Shown here: positions 44,606 through 52,247 of the stretch, in pieces
Numbering within the stretch: position 1 is the first letter of the stretch
Layout of the letters: each line of letters opens with the position of its first letter
Assembly: GCA_046351595.1 (NCBI GenBank)
Contig: JAXLYE010000007.1
Location: 372,001 to 436,000, forward strand
From: JAXLYE01 sp046351595
GTDB taxonomy: Bacteria; Myxococcota_A; Polyangia; Palsa-1104; JAEUJZ01
Direction: 5' to 3'
DNA length: 64,000 nucleotides
Program-made: the position numbers and the translations under genes
Notes under the pieces: generated by a model
The model's input: only the letters and a program-made list of their open reading frames with translations
Told to the model about the DNA's origin: nothing
Databases searched by the model: none

Positions 44606-45991
44606 ATGAGTCCCGCTGTCCAAAAGTCCACACCGCTTCGCCAGCCGGCCATCGCCGAGCACCGCGAGCCGGTCTTCGTGCCGGCGCCGCCCCCGGGCGC
44701 CTCGTTCCTCAACCCTCGGGATCAGTTCCTCGGCCACCCGATGGGCTTCTGGTTCGTCGCCTTCGTCGAGCTGTGGGAGCGCTTCGGCTTCGTGCTGCTG
44801 CTCAACCTGCTGACGCTCTACCTCAACGAGCGCTGGGGCGTCGCCGAGGCCGACACCTCGCGCTGGCTCGGCGATCTGATGGCGGCGATGTACCTGGCGC
44901 CGCTGCTCGGCGGCACGCTGACCGCGCGCTGGGGCCGGCGGGCGACCTGGGTGGCGATGGGCGCGATGCTCCTGGCGCTCGGGTTCTTCGGGCTGGCGCT
45001 GGCCGCGCGCCAGATGATGATGGTGTCGTTCCTGGTGATGGTCATCGGCACCGGCCTGTACAAGCCGAACATCGCGGCGCTGGTCGGCAGCCTGTATGCG
45101 CCCGGGGATCCGCGGCGCGACTCGGCGTTCTCGTACTTCTACTTCGCGGTGAACATCGGCGCGGCGCTCGGTCCGCTCGTCGGCGACGTGCTGCGCACGC
45201 GGATGGGCTGGGGCTACGCCTTCTTCGCCGGCGGCTGCGCGCTGACCCTGGCGTTTGCCACCATGCTCGCGGTCCGCAACCGCCTGCGCGTCTTCGCCCC
45301 CGCCGCCGAGCACCACGAGGCCGGTCAGGGCCCGGCGCGCCGCCGCATCGCCGCCATCGTCCTTTGCAGCCTCTGCGCCACGCCGTTCTGGATCGCGCTG
45401 ATGCAGAGCGGCTTCTCGCTGTCGTTCTGGGCGCGCGACTGCACGGACCGCGTGATCGCGCTCGGCAGCTGGCGCTGGGAGATCTCGCCCGGCATGTTCT
45501 CCAGCCTCGGCGGCTGGTTCGTGATCCTGTTGACGGTGCCGCTCAACGGGCTGATGGACCGGCTGCGCAAGAGCGGCCACGGACTGAGCAGCGCGCACAA
45601 GATGGTCGTCGGCCTGATCGTCTGCGCCTCGGCGTTCGGCCTGCTCGGCGTGGCGGCGATCCTGCGCCACGGCGGCCACATGAGCATGCTGTGGCTGGTC
45701 GGCTGCTACTTCCTGATGACCGTCGGCGAGCTGCTCTTGTCGCCGATCGGGCTGTCGGTGGTCAGCAAGCTGGCGCCGGCGCGCTGGGTCAGCGCGCTTC
45801 TCGGCCTGTGGTTCCTCTCGAACGCCGGCGGCTTCTGGGCCGTCGGCTTCGTCGGCAAGCTGTGGGACAAGTGGCCGCACGCGCGCTACTTCGCCCTGCT
45901 CGCCGGCTTCCTGGTGGCCTCGGCGCTGCTGCTCTCGGCGCAGCTGCGCTGGCTGCGCACGGTCCTGCCGGGCGAGCCGCGCGGGCACTGA
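44606..45991 (+). CDS. POT/PTR-family proton-dependent peptide transporter
   Basis: This 461-residue protein has about 12-14 hydrophobic helices. Family signatures are FVELWERFGFVLLLNLLTLY in helix 1 (ExxERF, proton coupling), GTGLYKPNIAALVGSLY and SYFYFAVNIGAALGPLVG, the POT signature around helix 5. The start at 44606 (MSPAVQKS) has GAAGGAG 12-18 bases upstream. Role: proton-driven uptake of di- and tripeptides at the inner membrane. Its position near an X-Pro dipeptidase-like lipoprotein is consistent with surface peptide breakdown and uptake. Immediately downstream lies the 42-bp tandem array. Confidence 0.92.
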   Translation: MSPAVQKSTPLRQPAIAEHREPVFVPAPPPGASFLNPRDQFLGHPMGFWFVAFVELWERFGFVLLLNLLTLYLNERWGVAEADTSRWLGDLMAAMYLAPLLGGTLTARWGRRATWVAMGAMLLALGFFGLALAARQMMMVSFLVMVIGTGLYKPNIAALVGSLYAPGDPRRDSAFSYFYFAVNIGAALGPLVGDVLRTRMGWGYAFFAGGCALTLAFATMLAVRNRLRVFAPAAEHHEAGQGPARRRIAAIVLCSLCATPFWIALMQSGFSLSFWARDCTDRVIALGSWRWEISPGMFSSLGGWFVILLTVPLNGLMDRLRKSGHGLSSAHKMVVGLIVCASAFGLLGVAAILRHGGHMSMLWLVGCYFLMTVGELLLSPIGLSVVSKLAPARWVSALLGLWFLSNAGGFWAVGFVGKLWDKWPHARYFALLAGFLVASALLLSAQLRWLRTVLPGEPRGH

Positions 45992-46046
45992 GCGGGCGCG
46001 CCGACTGGCCCGAGCGGCGAATCGGGCTCCGTGGCGTACGAGTCGA

Positions 46047-46424
46047 TCCCGCGGAGTCGGGACGGCTGAATCGCGCTGTAAAAGTCGATCCGGCGAGGCG
46101 GACGCAGATGGAGCCAGCTGAAAAAAACGATCCGGAGAAGACCGGATCGAGCTTTTCAGGCTGAAAAGAGGCTCTGGAGAGGGCCGGATCGAGCGTTTCG
46201 AGCGGAAAAGACGATTCAGGGAGGATCGGAACGAGTTTTTCGGGCAAAAAAAGCGCTCCGGAGGGGACCGGAACGAACTCTTCGGGCAAAAAAGCGCTCC
46301 GGAGGGGGTCGGATCGGGTTTTACGGGTGGAAAACACGCTCCGGAGGGGGGCCGGAATGAGTTTTACGGGCGGGAAAAGCGCTCCGGCGGTCTTGGTTGG
46401 ATCTATCGTCCGGTCCGGGCGCAA
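46047..46424 (+). repeat. Nine-unit, 42-bp imperfect tandem array with phased A-tracts
   Basis: A core related to TCCGGA starts at 46047, 46089, 46131, 46173, 46215, 46257, 46298, 46340 and 46383, an almost exact 42-bp period. One 41-bp and one 43-bp step cancel out. In units three to nine the core is preceded by an A-tract (AAAAAAACGATCCGG, GGAAAAGACGATTCAGG, AAAAAAGCGCTCCGG); the best units carry the palindrome CTCCGGAG. Forty-two bp is four turns of B-DNA, so the A-tracts lie on one face, which favours intrinsic curvature. Because 42 is a multiple of three, both strands stay largely open. The plus strand reads about SFSGKKSAPEGTGT per unit but has a TGA in one unit; the minus strand reads about LFLPEKLVPVPSGA. 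No unique spacers, so not CRISPR. Confidence 0.8.
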
Positions 46425-46452
46425 GGACCGCCCGAATCGGAAGGAGAATTGC

Positions 46453-47253
46453 ATGGCGCCGAGAACCCGAAACTCCCGAGTCGCAGCCAACCGCATCGCG
46501 GTAACCGATGTAGTCGCCTCTTCGCTGGCGGTACACGGCGAAGAGATCGCCGCCGCCCTGGGCGAGCGGCTGGCGCTGTCGGGCCGCAGCAAGCTGGATT
46601 CGAAGGCGCTCTTGGACGCGCTCCTGGCCGCGCTGCAGGCCACCAGCGGTGAGCTGGCCGCCTCGGATCAGGCGCACGCCCTGGAGCTCTCGGACGACGA
46701 GGCGCCGCGCCAGCTCCGCGACGGCTTGACACTGACCGTGCGCGACAAGCTGCTGTCGCTGCGCGAGCTCTTGAGCGGAGCCTACGGGGCCGCGGTGGCC
46801 GCGTCCTATCTCCTTGGCGAAGCGCTGCCTGAGAGCAGCCAGGCGCTGCTCGCGCGCGGGCGCAGCGTCGCCGAGCGCCTGGCCACGGTGCCCTTTACGG
46901 CCGCGCCGCGGCACGCCAGCCTGAAGCTGCGGGCCGCGGATCTGGCCGGCGAGCTCGTCGAGCTGGTGGACGCGCTGGAGGCGGCGATCGGCAACGTCCG
47001 CACCGAGGAGCGCGAGGCGCAGCTGACGCTGGAGCGGCGCAACCGGGCGAGCGAGGTGTGGCAGGAGGTCTACCAGGGCGTGACGCACATGGCCTACGGC
47101 GCCTACATCCTGGCCGGGCGCCGCGACCTGGCCGAGCGCATCGAGCCGACCAGCCGCAAGCGCGCGGGCATCGGCGAGGAGCCCGCGCCGGTGCCGTCGC
47201 CGTCGCCCGGCGACTCGCCCGGCTCGCCCGGCGACCGGCCGCGGCCTGCCTGA
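46453..47253 (+). CDS. Helical hypothetical protein (266 residues)
   Basis: I do not recognise this family. The start at 46453 (MAPRTRNS) has an excellent AAGGAG site seven bases upstream. An earlier in-frame ATG at 46327 lies inside the tandem array and is rejected. The protein is almost wholly alpha-helical, with Ala/Leu/Glu-rich helices through ~residue 220 (for example ALLDALLAALQATSGELAASD and LAGELVELVDALEAAIGNV). It ends with a Pro/Ser/Gly tail (PAPVPSPSPGDSPG). There is no signal peptide or membrane helix. It lies directly downstream of the 42-bp array, which may control it. It is 57 bp before the AAA/DUF4143 gene and may be in the same operon. Confidence 0.7.
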   Translation: MAPRTRNSRVAANRIAVTDVVASSLAVHGEEIAAALGERLALSGRSKLDSKALLDALLAALQATSGELAASDQAHALELSDDEAPRQLRDGLTLTVRDKLLSLRELLSGAYGAAVAASYLLGEALPESSQALLARGRSVAERLATVPFTAAPRHASLKLRAADLAGELVELVDALEAAIGNVRTEEREAQLTLERRNRASEVWQEVYQGVTHMAYGAYILAGRRDLAERIEPTSRKRAGIGEEPAPVPSPSPGDSPGSPGDRPRPA

Positions 47254-47309
47254 GCCCGGCCGGGCCTTGTCCGGTGACAGCAGCGGCTTGCGTATGGCAC
47301 TCCTTCACC

Positions 47310-49388
47310 ATGTCACGCACCGCACCGCTCCAGATCCCGCAGGCCGACTCCCTGGCGCGCGTCCGGCACGCGGTGTCGGCGGTGGCGCGAGGAGCGCAGA
47401 CCGCCCTCGCGGTCAGCCAGGAGCTCGGCATCTCGGAGCGCCAGGCGAGCTATGCGCTCCACGCCGCACAGGGGCTGGGCTGGCTGGAGCCGGTGCGTGA
47501 TGGCGAAGCGGGTGAGCAGGGCGGCCGGGGCCGGGTGCGCGCAACGCCCGCGAGCGACGCCCTCTTGGCGACGCCACCGGGCAGCGCGGCGGAGCGTGCG
47601 CTCTTGCGTCAGAGCCTCGCGCGCCACGACGGGCTCAGGGCACTTGTTCCCAACCTGCTGGCGGACAGCGCGCCGAGCCGCGACGAGCTGATCCGGAGCC
47701 TCGTGCGAGCCGGCCTGTCCCCCAGCACGGCGAAGCGGCGCGCGACGACCCTCTTGGCCTGGCGCAAGCAGATCGTGGGCGAGCCGGGCCGCCCGGGCCT
47801 CAAGTCGCCCCTGACGATCGCGGTCGGGGCGAGAAACGTGCGAATGACCCCCGCGCGTCGGCCGCCGGCCCAGCTGGCGCTGGCCGATCTGGGGCTGCCT
47901 GCGCCGACGCTCTCCGCCGCGCTGGTGCGCGACATCACCCGCGACAACCCGTGGTGGCTCGGGCAGCCCAGCAAGGCGCTGCCGCCGACTCGGCGCGAGT
48001 TCGTCGCGGCGATCCACCGGCGGCTCGAGACCCGGCTCGCGCCCGTCGTGGTGGTCCGCGGCCCCCGTCAAGTAGGCAAGACGACGGCCCAGCTCCAGGT
48101 CATCGCGGACCTGCTGCGCCGCGGGGTGGAGCCGCGGCGCATCCTGCGGGTCCAGTTCGATGAGCTCCCGGAGATCACGGCCCTTGGGGACAGTGAGCCG
48201 ATCCTGCGGATCATCGACTGGTATGAGCAGGCGGTACTCCAGCGCTCCCTCAACGCCGCCGCCGCCGAAGGCCAGCCGACCTTTCTGTTCTTCGACGAGG
48301 TGCAGAACCTGTCGGACTGGGCGATCCAGCTCAAGAAGCTCGTCGACGGGTCTACGACGCAGGTCGTGGTGACCGGCAGCTCGGCGCTGCGCATCGAGGC
48401 GGGTCGCGACTCGCTCGCCGGCCGGATCACCACGCTGGAGGTCGGAACGCTGACGCTGTCCGAGATCGCGGCGATCCGTGGGCTGGGGGACCTGCAGCCG
48501 CTGCTGCGGGACAACGGCCTGGAGCGGCTCGCCGAGCGGCCGTTCTGGGACACCCTGTGCAAGCACGGTCAGGCCCAGGCTACGCTGCGTGATGCGGCGC
48601 TGCACGCATTCTCCGAGCGCGGCGGCTACCCGCTCTGTCACGAGCGCGCCGAAGTACCCTGGGATCAGGTCGCGGCACAGCTCAACGAGACCATCATCCA
48701 GCGGGTCATCCAGCACGACCTCCGGGCGTCTGAGAGCCCAGGCCGGAAGCGCGACCCGCAGCTCCTCGAAGAGCTGTTCCGGCTCTGCTGCCGCTATGCG
48801 GGCCAGGCGCCGAGCCTGGATCTGTTCGTGCGCGAGATCCAGCGCGCCCTCCACGCCAACGTCGGGGCCCAGCGCGTCCGTCACTACCTGGACTTTCTCG
48901 ACCGCACCCTTTTGGTCCGCCTCGTCCGCCCGCTCGAGATCCGTCTCAAGAAGATCCGCGGGGCCTCAAAGCTCTGCCTTGCCGATCACGGGCTGCGCGC
49001 AAGCTGGCTCCAGGAGCTCTGCCCGATCGCTCCGGCCGATCTGGCGGCTCTCCCCGATCTGGCGGATCTCGCCGGCCGCCTGGTCGAGAGCATCGTCGGC
49101 GCCTACCTCATGACGTTCGGCGGGCTCCAGCTCACACACTTCCCGATGCGGCCCGGCGAGCCCGAGGTGGACTTCGTGCTCACCATCGGGACCCAGCGCA
49201 TCCCGCTGGAGGTCAAGTACCGGCGGCGCATCGATGTCATGGCCGATACCGAAGGGCTGCGGAGCTTCATCGAGCGGTCGGTCAACCGCGCGCCCTTCGG
49301 CATCCTGGTGACGCAGTCGGACGACGTGAAGCTCTCTGACCATCGAATCGTTCCGATCAGCCTGGCGAACCTGCTCCTGCTCCGCTGA
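47310..49388 (+). CDS. AAA (AAA_14)/DUF4143 ATPase with N-terminal helix-turn-helix
   Basis: This 692-residue protein begins with a predicted winged-helix domain (AVSQELGISERQASYALHAA, residues ~28-60). A second helical domain follows (to ~230). The ATPase core has Walker A GPRQVGKTT (251-259) and Walker B FLFFDEVQN (Asp329-Glu330). A sensor-like VVTGSSALRIEAGRDSLAGR segment comes next, then the AAA_14 helical part. The C-terminal DUF4143 domain ends with EVDFVLTIGTQRIPLEVKY, a PD-(D/E)XK-like acidic pattern. Proteins of this type are widespread and poorly understood; roles in stress or defence have been suggested. The N-terminal HTH and the size exceed the usual ~400-residue family members. 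The ATG at 47310 is chosen because upstream frames belong to the previous gene. Confidence 0.88.
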   Translation: MSRTAPLQIPQADSLARVRHAVSAVARGAQTALAVSQELGISERQASYALHAAQGLGWLEPVRDGEAGEQGGRGRVRATPASDALLATPPGSAAERALLRQSLARHDGLRALVPNLLADSAPSRDELIRSLVRAGLSPSTAKRRATTLLAWRKQIVGEPGRPGLKSPLTIAVGARNVRMTPARRPPAQLALADLGLPAPTLSAALVRDITRDNPWWLGQPSKALPPTRREFVAAIHRRLETRLAPVVVVRGPRQVGKTTAQLQVIADLLRRGVEPRRILRVQFDELPEITALGDSEPILRIIDWYEQAVLQRSLNAAAAEGQPTFLFFDEVQNLSDWAIQLKKLVDGSTTQVVVTGSSALRIEAGRDSLAGRITTLEVGTLTLSEIAAIRGLGDLQPLLRDNGLERLAERPFWDTLCKHGQAQATLRDAALHAFSERGGYPLCHERAEVPWDQVAAQLNETIIQRVIQHDLRASESPGRKRDPQLLEELFRLCCRYAGQAPSLDLFVREIQRALHANVGAQRVRHYLDFLDRTLLVRLVRPLEIRLKKIRGASKLCLADHGLRASWLQELCPIAPADLAALPDLADLAGRLVESIVGAYLMTFGGLQLTHFPMRPGEPEVDFVLTIGTQRIPLEVKYRRRIDVMADTEGLRSFIERSVNRAPFGILVTQSDDVKLSDHRIVPISLANLLLLR

Positions 49389-49450
49389 CGTCGAGGGCTG
49401 GAGCGACGGAGCTCGCCGGGCAGCCGCGCCGTGTATGCTGGCGGCTGCGC

Positions 49451-50527
49451 ATGCACGGGACGCATCGACTTTGTTTCGGGCTGGCGCTGGCGCTGGCCAC
49501 GCTCGCCGGCTGCCGGCCGGAGCTCGGGGCGCGCGGTCCCGCTCGCACGGACGCGGGCGCTGAGGCCGGTGGCGATCCCGGCTCGGGCACGCTGACCGCG
49601 GTCACAAACCGCCAGTACCTGCCGCTCGTCAACCAGCTGCTCGACGGCGCGACGCGCTCGATCTCGCTGGTGCACCTGATGCTCAACGACGACTCCGAGG
49701 GCGACGCGCTGGTCGGGCGGCTCCAGGCGGCGGCCGGGCGCGGCGTCGCGGTGTCGGTGCTGCTCGAGGACAGCGTCGAGAGCAACCCGGCGCGGGTCGC
49801 GAGCCTGGTCGCCGCCGGGGTCCGGGCGCGGCTCGACTCGCCCGCGCGCTACACCCACGCCAAGCTGGTGATCGTCGACGGCGAGCGGGCGCTCTTGGGC
49901 TCGACCAACGGCTCGTGGTCGTCGCTGCAGCGCAACAACGAGGCGAACCTTCTGGCCGCGGATGCGCGGATCGCCGGCTGGTTCGAGCGCTACGCGCAGG
50001 CGGTCTTCGCGGCGCCGGAGCAGGCGCCGGGGCTCTCGCCGATCGAGACGCCGCTCGGCCGGACGCTGCACGACGGCGACTACCTGGGCCGGGCGCAGCC
50101 GCTGATCGACGGGGCGCAGCGCCGGATCGACGTGGTGACCTACGCCATGAACGCAGACCCGCGCTACCCGGACAGCGACGTGAACCAGCTGATCCGCCGG
50201 CTGGGCGCGGCGCGGCGGCGCGGCGTCAAGGTGCAGGTGCTGCTCGAGCTGTCGGCGCCGGATCTCGGCGTCAACGCCGTCAACCAGCAGGCGGCGGCGG
50301 CGCTGCGCGGCGAGGGCATCGACGTGCGCTACGATCCGCTGGACACCATCACGCACGCCAAGGTGCTGCGCGCCGACGACGAGGTGATCGTCGGCAGCAA
50401 CAACTGGGGCTACGGCGGCTTCCGCTCGTACCACGAGGTCGGCGTGCAGACGCGCGCGCCCGAGGTGGTGACCGCCCTGGGCCGCTACCTCGACGAGCTG
50501 TGGGCGGCGGGCACGCCAGCGCTCTGA
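49451..50527 (+). CDS. Phospholipase-D-like lipoprotein with two HKD motifs
   Basis: This 358-residue protein has a lipobox LAGC (Cys21) and a linker, then two PLD domains. The first carries THAKLVIVDGERALLGSTNGS and the second THAKVLRADDEVIVGSNNWG, each with the His-Lys-(Asp/Glu) pattern of the superfamily. Such enzymes hydrolyse phosphodiester bonds in lipids or nucleic acids, or transfer phosphatidyl groups; the extracytoplasmic location favours lipid or environmental DNA substrates. The gene is 62 bp downstream of the AAA/DUF4143 ATPase on the same strand. A related lipoprotein lies at 55635; sequence identity looks limited to the catalytic motifs. Confidence 0.9.
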   Translation: MHGTHRLCFGLALALATLAGCRPELGARGPARTDAGAEAGGDPGSGTLTAVTNRQYLPLVNQLLDGATRSISLVHLMLNDDSEGDALVGRLQAAAGRGVAVSVLLEDSVESNPARVASLVAAGVRARLDSPARYTHAKLVIVDGERALLGSTNGSWSSLQRNNEANLLAADARIAGWFERYAQAVFAAPEQAPGLSPIETPLGRTLHDGDYLGRAQPLIDGAQRRIDVVTYAMNADPRYPDSDVNQLIRRLGAARRRGVKVQVLLELSAPDLGVNAVNQQAAAALRGEGIDVRYDPLDTITHAKVLRADDEVIVGSNNWGYGGFRSYHEVGVQTRAPEVVTALGRYLDELWAAGTPAL

Positions 50528-50604
50528 TTACGAGACGAGAGGTCCTGCCCGGGGCGCCGTGCGCTCCGCGGTGCCGGCACCTGGCGAAGGCGGTGCGCCG
50601 CCCT

Positions 50605-51090
50605 TCAGGTCGGCGTCGCCAGCACGCTGCGCCAGCGGGCGCGCTCGCTGTGCAGCCAGGTCAGGGCCTCGCTGCGGCGCTTGAAGAATCGGATCGGCGG
50701 GACCTGCCGCAGAATCATGCCGATGCCGTTGGTGATGAGCGTGAGGATGGCGCGGGTCGCGGCGCTGGCGCCCAGGACCGCGGTGCTGCCGGGCTGGAAG
50801 CCGCGGGCGCGGCCCCACTCGGCATAGTAGCGGCGCGCGGCCGCCGTCATCGTCAGCCCGCCGCTGGCGTCGATGAGCAAGAGCGCTGCGCCCGCGGCCG
50901 TGACCTGCGCATGCAAGAGGGTCAGCAGGCTCGCGATCTCGTCCTCGTCGAGCGGGCCGCTGGTGCACAGGAACAAGAGGTCGCCGGTGACGCTGTAGCG
51001 GTGGCGGCCAAGCGCCTCCCAGGGCAGCGCGGCGCTGAGCTCATCGGAGGACACGGAGCCGGGCGGGCCGGACGGATTGGAGCTCGACAT
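50605..51090 (-). CDS. STAS-like (SpoIIAA/Sec14-type) small protein
   Basis: This 161-residue protein has a strand-helix pattern (YSVTGDLLFLCTSGPLD ... HAQVTAAGAALLLIDASGG ... AVLGASAATRAILTL) matching the STAS/SpoIIAA-like fold. A loop near ~120 residues (TLITNGIGMILRQ) is typical of such myxobacterial proteins. There is no membrane helix. The start at 51090 (MSSSNP) is the first after the upstream gene stop, five bases away; the two probably form an operon. Role unknown, perhaps a partner in signalling or in regulating the upstream nuclease-like protein. Longer frames upstream are out of phase with the neighbour and rejected. Confidence 0.7.
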   Translation of the reverse strand: MSSSNPSGPPGSVSSDELSAALPWEALGRHRYSVTGDLLFLCTSGPLDEDEIASLLTLLHAQVTAAGAALLLIDASGGLTMTAAARRYYAEWGRARGFQPGSTAVLGASAATRAILTLITNGIGMILRQVPPIRFFKRRSEALTWLHSERARWRSVLATPT

Positions 51091-51095
51091 GAGGG

Positions 51096-52145
51096 TCAGG
51101 CCAGCGCCGGTCCGGCCGAGAGCTGCTTCGCGATCTCGGCCATAAGCTCCTCGATCTGCTCGATCTGCTGGCAGAGCTGCGGCCAGCGCCCGACCCGATC
51201 GACGAGCAGCCCCGAGAAGGTCGCGACGGTCAGCGTACGGCCGGCGCGGAAGACCGCCGGCACCGGCGGCGCCAGGCCCTCGGGCGTGGGCAGCGCGCGC
51301 AAAAGGGTCCGGGCCTGCTCGTACAGGGCGCGCTGCGTGCTCTGGGCGGCGTCGCCGACCTCGAGCTTGATGCAGAGGCGGTCGTCCTCGAACTGCAGGT
51401 AGATCCACGCCGCCGGGCCGATGGACTCGTAGGCCCACCAGCAGGCGTAGAAGCCGCTGTCGTGATCGGCGATGAAGCCGATGCCGGCCTCCTGCAGCTG
51501 CTTGGTCGCGGGGCGGCGGCGGCAGGTGTCGAAGAAGCCGAGGTAGTCGCCGATCTCCCAGGTCGAGACCGGGCGCTCGGCGAAGCGGCGGGTGCGGCCC
51601 TCCAGATCCTGGAGCACGTCGCGGTAGGCGGCGCACAGGTCGCGGGCGTCGCGGCGGCGCTGGCTGTCGCCGCGCGGCAGCACGTCGGAGTCGCCGAGCA
51701 GGGTGATGAGCTCGAGCGCGTCGCAGACGCCGATGCGCCCGAGCAGCGACGGCGCGTCCGGCGGCGTCGGCACCGAGGCGACGCGGTAGAGGAGGTCGCG
51801 GCGCGGCGTGGTGATGCGGCTGTAGCCGAGCAGGAGGTAGACCAGGCGGTCGCGCGGCTCGGACACGATGCGGGCGATCTGCTCGTCGATGCGCGACTCG
51901 CTGGGGCTGTGGTCGACGCGCACCTCGATGAAGACGCGGGCGCGCGAGCCGTCGCTGCCGCGCAGGTAGATGGCCTGCTCGAGCGGGACCCGGCCGGGCT
52001 CCCAGTCGAAGTCCACGGCCTCGAGATCCGTGAGCCCGAGCAGGTGGTGCAGGACGCGCGTGCGGCACAAGAGGCCACACAGGAGCGCCTGGTGCAGCCG
52101 CTCCGAGTCCTTCTTCGTGTCAAACAGCAGATCGATGGCTGCCAA
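51096..52145 (-). CDS. PD-(D/E)XK nuclease-like protein
   Basis: This 349-residue protein has a PD-(D/E)XK-type core in its first third. An early Glu/Asp-bearing segment (GLTDLEAVDFDWEPGRVP) is followed by ARVFIEVRVDHSPSESRIDEQIARI. The central strand Glu-X-Arg replaces the usual Glu-X-Lys, so activity is uncertain. The remaining ~200 residues are unknown, with a Trp/Cys-rich stretch (GFYACWWAYESIGPAAW). No signal or membrane segment is seen. A TTG at 52145 preceded by AAGGGGGG is chosen; the longer frame to 52247 is possible. Five bases separate its stop from the STAS-like gene, so the pair probably acts together. It is divergent from the RHS/Hint-like gene. Confidence 0.6.
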   Translation of the reverse strand: MAAIDLLFDTKKDSERLHQALLCGLLCRTRVLHHLLGLTDLEAVDFDWEPGRVPLEQAIYLRGSDGSRARVFIEVRVDHSPSESRIDEQIARIVSEPRDRLVYLLLGYSRITTPRRDLLYRVASVPTPPDAPSLLGRIGVCDALELITLLGDSDVLPRGDSQRRRDARDLCAAYRDVLQDLEGRTRRFAERPVSTWEIGDYLGFFDTCRRRPATKQLQEAGIGFIADHDSGFYACWWAYESIGPAAWIYLQFEDDRLCIKLEVGDAAQSTQRALYEQARTLLRALPTPEGLAPPVPAVFRAGRTLTVATFSGLLVDRVGRWPQLCQQIEQIEELMAEIAKQLSAGPALA

Positions 52146-52247
52146 AGCGCCCCCCTTGGGCCCGGCGAAACGAGGCCGGACCCTGATTCTACCAGGAGCA
52201 GAGGCCAGGTAGGAGCCGCAGGGCAGGGCGCGCAAGAGCCGTGTCAA

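Noticed and set aside
46047..46424. CRISPR array
   Set aside because: The whole 42-bp unit is repeated with drift, without unique spacers, and no cas genes are present.
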